Part shown: piece after piece, positions 37,292 through 42,000 of the stretch
Layout: every line of letters begins with the position of its first letter
Numbering within the stretch: position 1 is the stretch's first letter
Assembly (NCBI GenBank): GCA_035048485.1
Contig: CM068585.1
Coordinates: 15,109,501-15,173,500, forward strand
Source: Pteria penguin
Taxonomy: Eukaryota > Mollusca > Bivalvia > Pterioida > Pteriidae
Length of the DNA stretch: 64,000 nucleotides
Reading direction: 5' to 3'
Position numbers and translations under genes: made by a program
The notes under the pieces: model-generated
Told to the model about the DNA's origin: nothing
The model's input: only the letters and a program-made list of their open reading frames with translations
Databases searched by the model: none

Positions 37292-38621
37292 GGTTTTCTT
37301 TTCTTTTCGCAAATGATAACATCCCCCCCCCCCCAAACCCAATAGTTTTTTACATCATAATAATTTATTTTTTCTGGGGTCCATTTGCGGTAACTGTTAC
37401 GATTTTGCCAACCAAAACATTAGTCCCGCAGGCCCTCTTCCTTTACCCAACTTTGTTTGGCCCAATATGGATCGATTTTATCTGTTTAGAAAACAGCGCT
37501 AAATTCAAGATTGGGCGTCCCCATCCCCAATTTTTGAAATGCTTCATACGGCCCTGATGACAACACAGTTGATCTACCACTTGAAGTGGGTCCATATAAA
37601 TGCCGAAATTACCACTATTTGCCGAAATTACCAAATAAGTCACCGAAATTACTATTAATGTTACCGAAATTACCACTCCTATTGTAGATAATGATGTTAT
37701 TTACCTCAAAAAATGATTTTTTTTCATAATATTATACTTTCAATGTAGTTATTTCAATGAAAAGACCAATTCTTGATTATATTCATGGATTTGCGATGTT
37801 TAAAGCATAGCTAAAATATATCACAAACATAGAAATTTATTTCAGTATTTTATTACAAAGGAAACTTTATGCTTACATATATCAAAACAATTATTTCATC
37901 ATGATTTATGAAAGATAAACACAGAAAATATGAAACAATAATAAAAAATAAATTCAACATAAATATCAAACATTTATTAGACAAGCTACTATTAAAGGAA
38001 ACGGTAAAACCGTATACATATTTAATCAGTTCAATATTTAAACATGGTAGATAAAAGATAAACATAGAAAATACATAAAAATGAAAAAGTTCAAGGTAAA
38101 GGTCAAGTATTTATTAGACAAGCTACTAAAGATTGATACATTCACCATTCATACAATATATTGTTTGAAAGAATAAGCCAACATTTTGCCTGAAAATAAG
38201 GAAATTAAAAGTAAAATACTATGAAAATTTTTTTTGTGGTAAATACCATCACTATCTACCACATGAGTGGTAATTTTGGTAACATTATTGGTAATTTCTG
38301 TAACTTCTTTTCTTAATTTCGGCAGAGACATATATACACATGTCTCTGATTTCGGCAAATATTGGTAATTTCAGCATTTATATACACCGCTTGAAGGTGC
38401 TGGTCGATCTCCGCTCTCTCGAGAAGTTACAGAGCAGCAAAAAAAGGGGAATTTTCACGATCTTGTACTTCATCTAAAATACTTTTGTCAGATTATAGAT
38501 CTAGTGAACAGCTTTGTAGAAAATATACGAAAAGCGATGGTACGAACTAAGAAACGATCGGCTGTAATGCGCATGACAAGACCATGTAGAAAAAAAAAAT
38601 AATAATTTACCCAGAGTTCAT
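1948..38621 (-). CDS. STXBP4: Syntaxin-binding protein 4 (Synip), 19 coding exons
   Basis: Vertebrate STXBP4/Synip binds syntaxin-4 and regulates SNARE-dependent vesicle docking, including insulin-regulated GLUT4 delivery; a mollusc role is inferred. Exons in coding order end 5' at 38621, 28847, 26241, 25883, 25595, 24651, 24284, 19366, 18585, 18056, 17803, 15566, 14424, 11930, 10414, 9156, 7317, 2987 and 2089. All junctions have GT-AG sites and matching phase. The coding total is 1968 nt, 655 residues plus stop, against about 553 in human. Domains are PDZ at about 20-107, a Ser/Pro-rich linker at 108-310, a helical EF-hand-like stretch at about 315-375, coiled coil at about 398-545, and WW at 591-620 with W595, W617 and P620. 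The coiled-coil segment LAERAQRAARDMEHDYEEV and the WW core LPYGWEEAYTEDGLKYFIN closely match the vertebrate family. Repeats inflate the introns. No break or frameshift was seen, so the gene looks intact. Confidence 0.95.
2930..2987 (-). CDS. STXBP4: STXBP4 exon 18: first half of WW domain
   Basis: This 58-nt exon (residues 590-609) carries the WW signature LPYGWEEAYTEDGLKYFI, nearly the same as the vertebrate protein. The acceptor is TTTTAG and the donor GTAAGT. It is phase 1 at the start and phase 2 at the end, matching its neighbours. WW domains bind proline-rich ligands, and both conserved tryptophans are present across exons 18 and 19. Confidence 0.95.
3693..3710 (-). other. candidate 18-nt micro-exon in STXBP4 intron 17
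   Basis: The 18 nt are preceded by a TTACACAG acceptor and followed by a GTAATT donor. Inserted between exons 17 and 18 they would stay open and add six residues just before the WW domain. A second segment with the same length, phase and donor lies at 4474-4491. This is seen by eye only and could be chance. Confidence 0.22.
4474..4491 (-). other. candidate 18-nt micro-exon in STXBP4 intron 17
   Basis: The acceptor is TTTACAG and the donor GTAATT. The length is a multiple of three and the segment stays open when placed between exons 17 and 18. Its last bases, CATGGTAATT, are shared with the candidate at 3693-3710. Such a pair could represent mutually exclusive micro-exons, but no transcript evidence is available. 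Confidence 0.22.
5604..7195. repeat. 36/38-bp minisatellite, two subfamilies, in STXBP4 intron 17
   Basis: From 5604 to about 6215 there are about 17 units of exactly 36 bp (plus strand: AGTGTAATGACTCTACC, then TATTACATCTTCTGCTCTC). From about 6440 to 7090 there are units of 37-38 bp (AGCATAATAACTTTTCC, then TACTATAATTCTGTTGCTGTC). The two consensus units align with each other, and degenerate copies fill the gap at 6215-6440 and the end at 7090-7195. Because 36 bp is 12 codons, both strands show long spurious frames (plus 5610-6143, minus 5600-5965). The array abuts exon 17, whose 3' end resembles the unit. Confidence 0.93.
7220..7317 (-). CDS. STXBP4: STXBP4 exon 17: helical segment before the WW domain
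   Basis: This 98-nt exon (residues 557-589) contains NIAVEAKEIIQAVITLIE. It corresponds in position and pattern to the vertebrate segment just before the WW domain. The acceptor is AATATAG and the donor GTAAGT, and both phases fit exons 16 and 18. The 3' end and donor of this exon resemble the unit of the adjacent minisatellite. Confidence 0.88.
7410..7560 (-). repeat. decayed tRNA-SINE body
   Basis: Plus-strand text here (GAAGCAGTGAAAGACC, then CCATGACATGGGTCC) aligns with the body of the SINE copy at 11276-11557 in the same orientation, starting from a poorly preserved GTTGTTTAACACC tail. The tRNA-like head is absent. At its head-ward edge the SINE passes directly into the 48-bp minisatellite. 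Confidence 0.65.
7557..7965. repeat. 48-bp minisatellite derived from SINE sequence, STXBP4 intron 16
   Basis: About eight units are present with a 48-bp period: CTCAGTTTATACTGTCTCAT followed by CCACAGGATAGACAGGGAGG and CTGAAGAC. Units start near 7557, 7605, 7653, 7701 and 7749, then a shortened unit near 7797, one near 7842, and partial units after that. The first unit is continuous with the SINE body before it and matches the CGGTTTTTACTGTCTCATCC segment of the SINE at 11276-11557. The 48-bp period is 16 codons, so it produces repetitive but meaningless frames on both strands. Confidence 0.92.
9110..9156 (-). CDS. STXBP4: STXBP4 exon 16
   Basis: This 47-nt exon (residues 542-557, NIHETFSGQPSRQAL) follows directly on the coiled coil. 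The acceptor is CTTTTAG after a pyrimidine tract and the donor is GTAAGG. It begins in phase 0 and ends in phase 2, which is what exons 15 and 17 require. Its position matches the short vertebrate segment after the LLHFVE motif. Confidence 0.85.
9329..10222. mobile_element. degenerate pogo/Tigger-like non-autonomous element
   Basis: The left end (TAGTGATGATCCGATAATC, later AACAGATTTTCC) and the inverted right end (about 10140-10222, read inward as TGAGATGCTCCTTTAATCCA) resemble the ends of the element at 27323-28471. The right end contains a duplicated segment (AGATCAGGGAAATC at about 10115 and 10145). No transposase frame was found. It is an older relative of the 27-kb copy. Confidence 0.6.
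10304..10414 (-). CDS. STXBP4: STXBP4 exon 15: end of coiled coil
   Basis: This is a 37-codon exon in phase 0 at both ends (residues 505-541). It includes LKKCESEKRMYEVATEKLL, which aligns with the vertebrate STXBP4 segment ending ATEKLL-type. The acceptor is TTTCATAG and the donor GTAAAA. The heptad-like pattern continues from exon 14. Confidence 0.93.
11276..11557 (-). repeat. tRNA-derived SINE, near full length
   Basis: On the minus strand the copy starts with a tRNA-like head, GGCCGAGTGGTAACGCGTC (A box), then GGGGTTCGAGTCCCG (B box). A body follows containing GATGAGACAGTAAAAACC and GATCCCTCACTGCTTCGG. The tail is TGACGTAAAACAATAATC with ATTG repeats. The closest copy in the window is at 44835-45109 on the plus strand. 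The head resembles class II (Leu/Ser-like) tRNAs, which is an inference from the A-box context. Confidence 0.9.
11763..11930 (-). CDS. STXBP4: STXBP4 exon 14: core coiled coil
   Basis: This is a 56-codon exon in phase 0 at both ends (residues 449-504). It encodes KVNLAERAQRAARDMEHDYE and then EEVVHLLEGEIAKLKAQ. This is one of the best conserved segments of the STXBP4 family and is strongly heptad-patterned. The acceptor is ATATCACAG and the donor GTAAGC. Confidence 0.95.
12100..12920. other. STXBP4 intron 13 sequence, no supported gene
   Basis: A 142-codon minus-strand frame (12189-12617) and a 63-codon plus-strand frame (12652-12843) are open here. Neither has a recognisable domain, conserved motif or supporting splice structure. 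The segment TTAAGGATACAAGACACTG near 12121 may begin an interspersed repeat, but I could not find its ends. Confidence 0.35.
13130..13650 (+). repeat. interspersed repeat, family shared with 40183-40810
   Basis: The copy runs from TGTGGTCCCCCCTTTGGGG through GGGTGCAGTGATCTGTGAC. It then has internal near-duplicates of CACATGATAAAAATTTTGG and AAATATGAAGGCC, and ends near TATCGCGAAAAGCTGAGG. The reverse complement of the same order of blocks appears at 40183-40810. Parts recur at 19880-20130, 30440-30830 and 46290-46660. No protein frame was found. The element class is unknown to me. Confidence 0.75.
14359..14424 (-). CDS. STXBP4: STXBP4 exon 13: coiled coil
   Basis: This is a 22-codon exon in phase 0 at both ends (residues 427-448, QKLHESDAARLLVEDEML, then DIKK). 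It continues the coiled coil between exons 12 and 14. The acceptor is TATATAG and the donor GTAAAG. Confidence 0.92.
14733..15470 (+). repeat. tRNA-type SINE with its head amplified as five 90-bp units
   Basis: Five units of 90 bp start near 14751, 14841, 14931, 15021 and 15111. Each contains the A-box-like GGTAGCCCAGTGGGC and GAGCTCAGCATTGCCTCTC. Only after the last unit does the sequence continue into a B-box-like TTTTGAATCC (about 15195). A non-tandem body follows, ending in GTGTAGTGTTGAACAATAAA near 15465. The picture is a SINE whose 5' half was tandemly amplified. Confidence 0.78.
15480..15566 (-). CDS. STXBP4: STXBP4 exon 12: start of coiled coil
   Basis: This is a 29-codon exon in phase 0 at both ends (residues 398-426). 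It includes DTIESLAQERHQLLQEIQKL, a heptad-rich stretch matching the start of the vertebrate coiled coil. The acceptor is TTAAATAG and the donor GTACAC, which is weaker than the other donors. Confidence 0.9.
15839..15981 (+). mobile_element. truncated retroelement relic with hammerhead-like core and 15-bp TSD
   Basis: A 113-bp insert (15854-15966) is bounded by two perfect copies of TTGATTCTTTTAAAC (15839-15853 and 15967-15981), read as a target-site duplication. Inside, near 15917-15945, is TTGATAAAGGCCATTGGCCG followed by AAACGTT. This is a GGCC hairpin flanked by UGAUAA and GAAAC, like the core of the hammerhead ribozyme motifs known from Penelope-like elements. One core base differs from the consensus UGAUGA, so activity is doubtful. 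Confidence 0.6.
16147..17005. mobile_element. non-autonomous DNA transposon with intact terminal inverted repeats
   Basis: The left end reads CCGTATTTACTTGAATA and continues ATAATACGCAC. The inverted right end reads CCGTATTTACTCGAATA and continues ATAATACGCAC, one mismatch over about 28 bp. The element is flanked by TA on both sides, compatible with a TA target. A second internal GTATAATACGCA motif sits near each end (about 16232 and 16933). There is no transposase frame, so it is a MITE-like derivative. The superfamily is not assigned. Confidence 0.85.
17676..17803 (-). CDS. STXBP4: STXBP4 exon 11
   Basis: This 128-nt exon (residues 355-397) begins in phase 1 and ends in phase 0. It encodes FVAHARDIFKQELIDKN and then a linker ending PPSFRPS. 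Its first half completes the EF-hand-like segment begun in exon 10 (GTVNYGDFV across the junction), which is recognisable in vertebrate STXBP4. The donor is GTAAGT. Confidence 0.92.
17960..18056 (-). CDS. STXBP4: STXBP4 exon 10: EF-hand-like helical segment
   Basis: This 97-nt exon (residues 323-354) encodes ALRYLGLNPTHEQEAELRQR and then MKVDSAGTVNYG. This pattern matches the family's LNYLGIQPT-type helix and calponin-like/EF-hand-like loop. The acceptor is GCTTACAG and the donor GTAAAA. Calcium binding is not implied, since the acidic loop positions are incomplete. Confidence 0.93.
18380..18585 (-). CDS. STXBP4: STXBP4 exon 9: end of linker and start of helical region
   Basis: This 206-nt exon covers residues 254-322. 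The first part is a Ser/Pro-rich linker (MHSLSPMTTLSPVQDFS). The last part, KLSLDPTVRLKIQKLEV, matches the conserved family segment that precedes the helical region. The acceptor is GTAAACAG and the donor GTGAGC. Confidence 0.92.
19082..19155. repeat. (TA)n microsatellite beside the STXBP4 exon 8 donor
   Basis: About 36 TA units form an uninterrupted run. On the STXBP4 sense strand the run starts about 18 nt after the exon 8 donor, inside intron 8. Open frames through it are artefacts. Confidence 0.97.
19174..19366 (-). CDS. STXBP4: STXBP4 exon 8: low-complexity linker
   Basis: This 193-nt exon (residues 190-253) is rich in Ser, Pro and Arg, for example MTNGRPSQSRPSRPQHLYG. There is no domain, and conservation with vertebrates is low here, as expected for the linker after the PDZ domain. 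The acceptor is ATATTACAG and the donor GTAAGT. Phases fit exons 7 and 9. Confidence 0.87.
21121..23677. mobile_element. non-autonomous element with terminal hairpins, copy 1 (long)
   Basis: The left end has the palindrome AGGCCCAAGTGGGCCT, followed by CGCTCACCTGAG. The right end is a hairpin, GCTCACTTGAGCC-TTT-GGCTCAGGTGAGC, followed by TAAAA. The left CTCACCTGAG is the inverse of the right CTCAGGTGAG. The interior repeats a module containing GTGGCGCCACCTGT near 22110, 22975 and 23475. There are two tRNA-like stretches with a minus-strand B box GGTTCAAATCC (about 21545 and 22390). No transposase was found. Poly-C tracts occur at 22257 and 22606. Confidence 0.83.
24181..24284 (-). CDS. STXBP4: STXBP4 exon 7: linker
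   Basis: This 104-nt exon (residues 155-189) encodes a Ser/Asn/Pro-rich stretch ending SPRHSPRPGHTSPQ. The acceptor TTCTTCTTCTATAG was chosen over the upstream AAG at 24306 because only the former keeps the phase left by exon 6. The donor is GTAAGC. Confidence 0.85.
24512..24651 (-). CDS. STXBP4: STXBP4 exon 6: after the PDZ domain
   Basis: This 140-nt exon (residues 108-154) begins YEFMDILEKQNGISYP, directly after the last PDZ strand. It ends with a short internal duplication: QQSRTTTPSGF is followed by QQSRTVTPSGL. The acceptor is GTTACTAG and the donor GTTAGT, which is non-consensus at +3 but phase-consistent. Confidence 0.88.
25521..25595 (-). CDS. STXBP4: STXBP4 exon 5: PDZ C-terminal part
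   Basis: This 75-nt exon (residues 83-107) encodes AVSILRQASATNHVEMVVTR, the second helix and last strand of the PDZ fold. Splicing from exon 4 completes an Arg codon. The acceptor is CTTGACAG and the donor GTATGG. Confidence 0.93.
25814..25883 (-). CDS. STXBP4: STXBP4 exon 4: PDZ middle part
   Basis: This 70-nt exon (residues 60-82) encodes HMQQGDQILEVNGESFEGVT, with the PDZ hallmark GDQILEVNG. The acceptor is TTCGAAG, with a poor pyrimidine tract, and the donor GTAAAA. Phases fit exons 3 and 5. Confidence 0.94.
26146..26241 (-). CDS. STXBP4: STXBP4 exon 3: PDZ N-terminal part
   Basis: This 96-nt exon (residues 28-59) encodes IKICGGCSRDGREEYGIFIK and then RILPGGLADIDG. With exon 2 it forms the carboxylate-binding loop GLGIKICGG of the PDZ domain. 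PDZ domains bind C-terminal peptides. The donor is GTAAGC and the acceptor CATTATAAG. Confidence 0.94.
27323..28471. mobile_element. pogo/Tigger-like non-autonomous element
   Basis: The left end is CAGTGATGCTCCGTTTATCC. The inverted right end is CAGTGATGTTCTATTAATC, flanked by TA on both sides. Subterminal sequences are also inverted and imperfect (TTGTTCCCGGCC near 27350, read back as CGGGAACAAATTTCCC near 28400). The interior has no transposase frame. A TA target and a CAGT-type end are typical of pogo/Tigger elements; assignment is by end sequence only. Confidence 0.78.
28777..28847 (-). CDS. STXBP4: STXBP4 exon 2: N-terminus leading into the PDZ loop
   Basis: This 71-nt exon (residues 4-27) encodes HTEEQNGEREAELIEFDSCS and then KGLG, the start of the PDZ carboxylate loop. 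The acceptor is TTTTTTCAG and the donor GTAAGA. Its first base completes a codon begun in exon 1 or in the cassette exon at 36489-36530. Both give Gly. Confidence 0.9.
29143..30390. mobile_element. non-autonomous element with terminal hairpins, copy 2 (diverged)
   Basis: The left end is diverged (ACAAGATGCTCAAGTGGGCC then TCGCTCACCTGA). The right end is GCTCACTTGAGCTTTCAGTT then CAGGTGAGCTAATAAG. A module with CCATGGTGGCACCACC (about 30172) recurs as TATGGTGTCACCATC (about 29669). It is older than the copies at 21121 and 32057. Confidence 0.77.
31193..31362 (-). repeat. tRNA-derived SINE, second subfamily
   Basis: On the minus strand there is an A box (TGGTGTAGTGGTTAAG), a B-box relic (GGGTCTGATCCC), then CATGTCGTGATATAACTG and a tail ending ACGTAAAACACCAATCAACC. 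It matches the plus-strand copy at 36687-36829. Confidence 0.88.
32057..33387. mobile_element. non-autonomous element with terminal hairpins, copy 3
   Basis: The first roughly 340 bp are nearly identical to copy 1, including a 75-codon frame at 32072-32299 matching 21134-21361 with few changes. That frame is repeat sequence and not a gene by any sign I can see. The interior has the tRNA-like B-box stretch (about 32590) and poly-C tracts (32475, 32814). The right end is the hairpin GCTCACTTGAGCC-TTT-GGCTCAGGTGAGC. Confidence 0.83.
33648..34414. mobile_element. hAT-like non-autonomous element with CCGAAAACACC-type ends
   Basis: The left end reads GGTCCATGGAAATGCCG, then AAAACACC, with further ACCGAAAACACC copies to about 33717. 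The inverted right end reads AGGTGCATGGAAATGCC, then AAAAACACTG, with GGTAATTACC and ACCGAAAACACC copies back to about 34330. The flanks are GCTCATTT (33640-33647) and GCTCGTTT (34415-34422), an 8-bp target duplication with one mismatch. No transposase frame is inside. Confidence 0.8.
34618..35793. mobile_element. TIR element with GTTTCGGCACC subterminal arrays and a 9-bp TSD
   Basis: The left arm (34618-34747) holds five or more copies of GTTTCGGCACC or close variants. The inverted right arm (about 35715-35790) holds three to four copies as GGTGCCGAAACGACC. Both sides carry ACCTAATGT exactly (34609-34617 and 35794-35802). The interior (34750-35700) is AT-rich without a transposase frame and includes poly-G (about 35149). 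An 8-9 bp duplication fits hAT, MULE or P elements. Confidence 0.83.
36489..36530 (-). CDS. STXBP4: possible STXBP4 cassette exon (14 codons)
   Basis: These 42 nt encode INCDAGNENVFIHG when read in the phase left by exon 1 and required by exon 2. The donor GTAAGT is strong. The acceptor (ATCTGAAG) lacks a pyrimidine tract. Exon 1 can splice straight to exon 2 in frame, so this would be optional. It is not present in the vertebrate protein I know. Confidence 0.35.
36687..36829 (+). repeat. tRNA-derived SINE, second subfamily
   Basis: The copy has an A box (TCGTGTAGCGGTTAAAAGCG), a good B box (GGGTTCGATTCCCGG), a short body with CCATGTCGCGGTATCACTG and a tail with CAACGTAAAACGC. The head could be mistaken for a tRNA gene, but it has no complete acceptor stem and continues into the SINE body. 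Confidence 0.9.
37200..37291. repeat. (TTA)n microsatellite
   Basis: A run of about 28 ATT/TTA units with minor interruptions. It gives a spurious Leu/Ile-rich frame on the plus strand. Confidence 0.95.
37587..38388. mobile_element. hAT-like non-autonomous element with CCGAAATTACC-type ends
   Basis: The left end is GGGTCCATATAAATGCCG, then AAATTACC, with four CCGAAATTACC copies to about 37680. The inverted right end reads GGTGTATATAAATGCTG, then AAATTACC, with GGTAATTTCGG-type copies back to about 38270. The flanks ACTTGAAG (37579-37586) and GCTTGAAG (38389-38396) form an 8-bp duplication with one mismatch. The interior is AT-rich and non-coding. Confidence 0.8.
38611..38621 (-). CDS. STXBP4: STXBP4 exon 1: start codon
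   Basis: The frame ATG AAC TCT GG followed by a GTAAAT donor is the only start in this exon that enters exon 2 in frame, giving MNSG-HTEEQ. The start has A at -3 and A at +4. An upstream ATG at 38685 opens a different frame that overlaps this start. Without transcript data the start is an inference from phase. Confidence 0.65.
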
Positions 38622-38685
38622 TGTTGAAAGTACCGTCTTCTTGTTCGACGCCATAATAGAATCTTGTGTATTCATTTGACCCCAT
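38612..38685 (-). promoter_or_regulatory. overlapping upstream ORF in the STXBP4 leader
   Basis: An ATG at 38685 (T at -3, G at +4) opens MGSNEYTRFYYGVEQEDG. It runs past the proposed STXBP4 start in another frame to the exon 1 donor. After splicing to exon 2 it would stop about 17 codons later. It could repress translation of the main frame. Alternatively it is the true N-terminus if an unseen exon corrects the phase. Confidence 0.4.
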
Positions 38686-38985
38686 TAACCATATTTACTA
38701 CGTTTCAAGGAATATTCCTTTTTATGTATCGTTGCGTCTAGGAACATTTCCGTAAAATATGGATGAAACATTATGCGGACCTTGTTCCCATGTGGGTTAT
38801 TAAAGAGAAATTTTTGCCGAACGTTAGGCATCTTCGAATAATGGAATTCGGAAATCTGACCATGAATTGATATATATATATATATAGTATTGTCATTAAC
38901 GACTCCAGAAGTTGAAATTTATTGACTTTCTATTCGTGTCTATTCGAAAACATTTATCTTGGTATTTACTATTCGAGTTGAGGAT
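38622..38985. promoter_or_regulatory. shared STXBP4/UBL3 promoter region
   Basis: The 364 bp between the two start codons must hold both 5' leaders and promoters. No clear TATA box at a fitting distance was recognised. A short (TA)n run is at 38871-38886. The assignment follows from gene arrangement, not from a recognised motif. Confidence 0.6.
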
Positions 38986-39015
38986 ATGGGATCAAGAGGA
39001 ATTCCTGTCGACAAG
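38986..39015 (+). CDS. UBL3: UBL3 exon 1
   Basis: Ten codons (MGSRGIPVDK) follow a start with G at -3 and G at +4. The donor is GTAAAC and it ends in phase 0, so the next codon is the first Ile of the conserved INLRLILVSG. The start corresponds in position to the vertebrate N-terminus. Confidence 0.93.
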
Positions 39016-42000
39016 GTAAACATACATGACATAGTGACCGGTCAAAACAGCTGATCGCAGATTCTTTTGTGTGTAAAACTGATAAGAAATTTCACCGATT
39101 AATCTATGTTTATTGTAGTGAAGATTTCTGTAATTAATAAAGCAAACACCATTGTATTTTGAAATTTATGAATTCAGTACCTGAATCAAAGTGTGATAAT
39201 TTGTGGATAATTTTAGCAGGGAAGATATAGTTTTTAAAACATCATTCACTGTCCTTGTGTGGGAATTGGCATTATACATTTATTTTATTTAACGTTGCAT
39301 TATCACCAAAACTCAATTTAAAGTTACATAGTATACATATTACACTTCACATTCTGCATTTAAACCGACTGGCCCTTTAACTGGTTATGCCACACATTCA
39401 CCGCATCATTATAATTTATACATGTACATACACTTCATCCATTATTATGAATTTATCATATTTTATGTATTCTGTAACGTAATTTAAGGGAAAATGTTGG
39501 GTCCTGTGCAGCGACTCCTCACTTTTGTGCACCTAATTTTTGATATTGACAGCCCTAACCCCCACACAAGTATAAATTCAATGACTGACACTTTTTCTAT
39601 TTCGTATGTGACAGGCCTGAGTAAGCTAACATCTTTAGACAGATGCTCGTCATTTCACACTTCAACAATTTTCAAAACTGATAGAGTATGCTCTAGATAA
39701 CAACACATATAACACTACTCAATCTCAAGTGTTTTCTTTTTTCTTCAAATCAGGTCTGTAATAAGGATTCTTTCCAATTGAAATTTCATTGATTTTTCAC
39801 AAAATTTGTCTTAATTTTCCTTAACATTGATGTTTTACATGTAGCATTATGCAAATGCAACAAAAAAGTCCCAAAATAGGGCCAAATGCAAAGGTACAGA
39901 CACCTTTGACAAAAAAAAAACGCAAAAAACCCCACTATATTTGTGATATGTGATACCTACAATATGAAATATCATTATATAGTGTAATTTTGACCTACAT
40001 GTATGCAGTAGACATACCTGAAACAGTGAGGATTCCTTTACATTTTGTACATGGCAACACTAACTTGAATTGGGACTTGCAAAATTTGTTTTTTTACTGT
40101 TTCATCTGAAAAACAGCACCCCTAAGAGACTATCAAGATTTAAACCCAGCACCTTCCATTTTAACAATTCATCCGTGGTGGTTAATTGTCCCCCGGCTTT
40201 TCGCTATAGCGTGGGAACATTAAATCTCATTTATACGTCCGTCTATCTGTCACAAAAACTTTAACCTTGGTCATAACTTTTTAACAGTAAGACATAGGTC
40301 CTTCATATTTGGCATGTGTGTCCCTAATTGCAATACCTTTTTGTTGGTAACATAAATTTTTATCATGTGACCCTGACTGTGACCTTTGAGCTACTTCAAT
40401 GTAATTTTTTAACCGTAACGGCGTAAGACGTGGGACCTTTATACATATGTATGGCTTGTGTATCCCTAATGGTAATACCTTTCCATTAATACCAGAATTT
40501 GTTATCAAGTGACCTTGGCAGTAAACTCAATATTTTGATATCCAGAAAACAAATTTGGGTCATGCAATTCAGGCTGTGAGCCTACTGGAGAAAAATGCTT
40601 GGTGGAACACTGGGAAATATAGGGGAAAATTCTCAAACATGTTAGAATCTAGTATGATATCATCAAACTTTACAAGGTTCTGCTGCAGATACATCATTTA
40701 CATGTAGACATGCACAACCATGACAATATGTCACAGATCACTGCACCCTTACTGATAGAACCCCAGAAGTGGGAGACCACAATTGTCTGAATTTGCTTGT
40801 TTGAAGTTACATCATGTTGGATTTTTCTTTCTTGTGATTTATGAATGACTTCTTTAAATCTGTAAGAATCTGATAGAGGAAGCATCAATAATTCAGGGAA
40901 ACTTCCTTAAATCTGTTGGAAACTAACAGAGGAAGCATAGATGTATATGCATACAGTAATTCAAGGCTACATATGTCAGGTTGTTGTGAATTGTTATTCA
41001 GTGATATTGATGTTTACTACAGTCCTCCTCAAAGCTCTGATAGCATTGTATTCATATTTCCTTTCATACAGATTACAAAGTACACTGTAGTCTGTACTTC
41101 CTTGAATCTATTACTGTAAGACATGGAATGTTGACATAAAGGAAGCACATATAATTCAAGGGAAGTTTGCTATTAACAATATGCAGAGATATTGATGTTT
41201 ACAACAGTCCTCCTCAGACCCTGATTGATTATAAACAGTGTATCAGATTGACATGGAAAATATCAGGACAAATGCCCTACATGTTTGTGTTGCAAAAATT
41301 ATAGGCCATTTTGTACAAAAAGCAGAAAAACTGTAGGCCTATAAAAAACCAAACAAAAAAATAAAAAAAAATAAAAAAAAATACCCAGGTTAATATATAT
41401 TCATATTTCATATATTTCATTCATACATAACATTAAAGGGCCTCAATGCATCTGCAGAATAAACATTGATCTTAATTAATGTGTAATAGAACTAAAGAGT
41501 TTTCCTTTATAGTACCGATACCGGGTAGATATCTGGTACTTTCAGTAAACACCCCCCCCCCAAACTGAGCAACAAAAGCGAAAATCAGCAATCCCAAACT
41601 CTATTTAAGCATTTAATCATATTCAAAATCCTCACCATATTTGTCTTAGATTTAAGACATGATATCCATTTAACTTATTATTATTTTCATTTTCAGAATT
41701 ATTAAGGACCTTGTCTATAATTGACACATTTTACTAAAGCATTTAACTAAACTGTATCCACTGACCCTACATGTATGTTGTATATTGCTGAAATTATTGT
41801 GATTAAAGCTTGAAAAACAGAAACAAGTAAATAATTAATAAATCTTCATGGATAATATTGGATCTCAAAATTGAGAGATTCTCTCATAATATGTAGAATT
41901 CTCTTATAGAAATGCAACATTTGGAAAATTCTCTCGTTGAAAATGGCAGAAAACCTAAGTTTCTCTCATATTAAACAAAAAATGAGCAGAATTATCCCTT

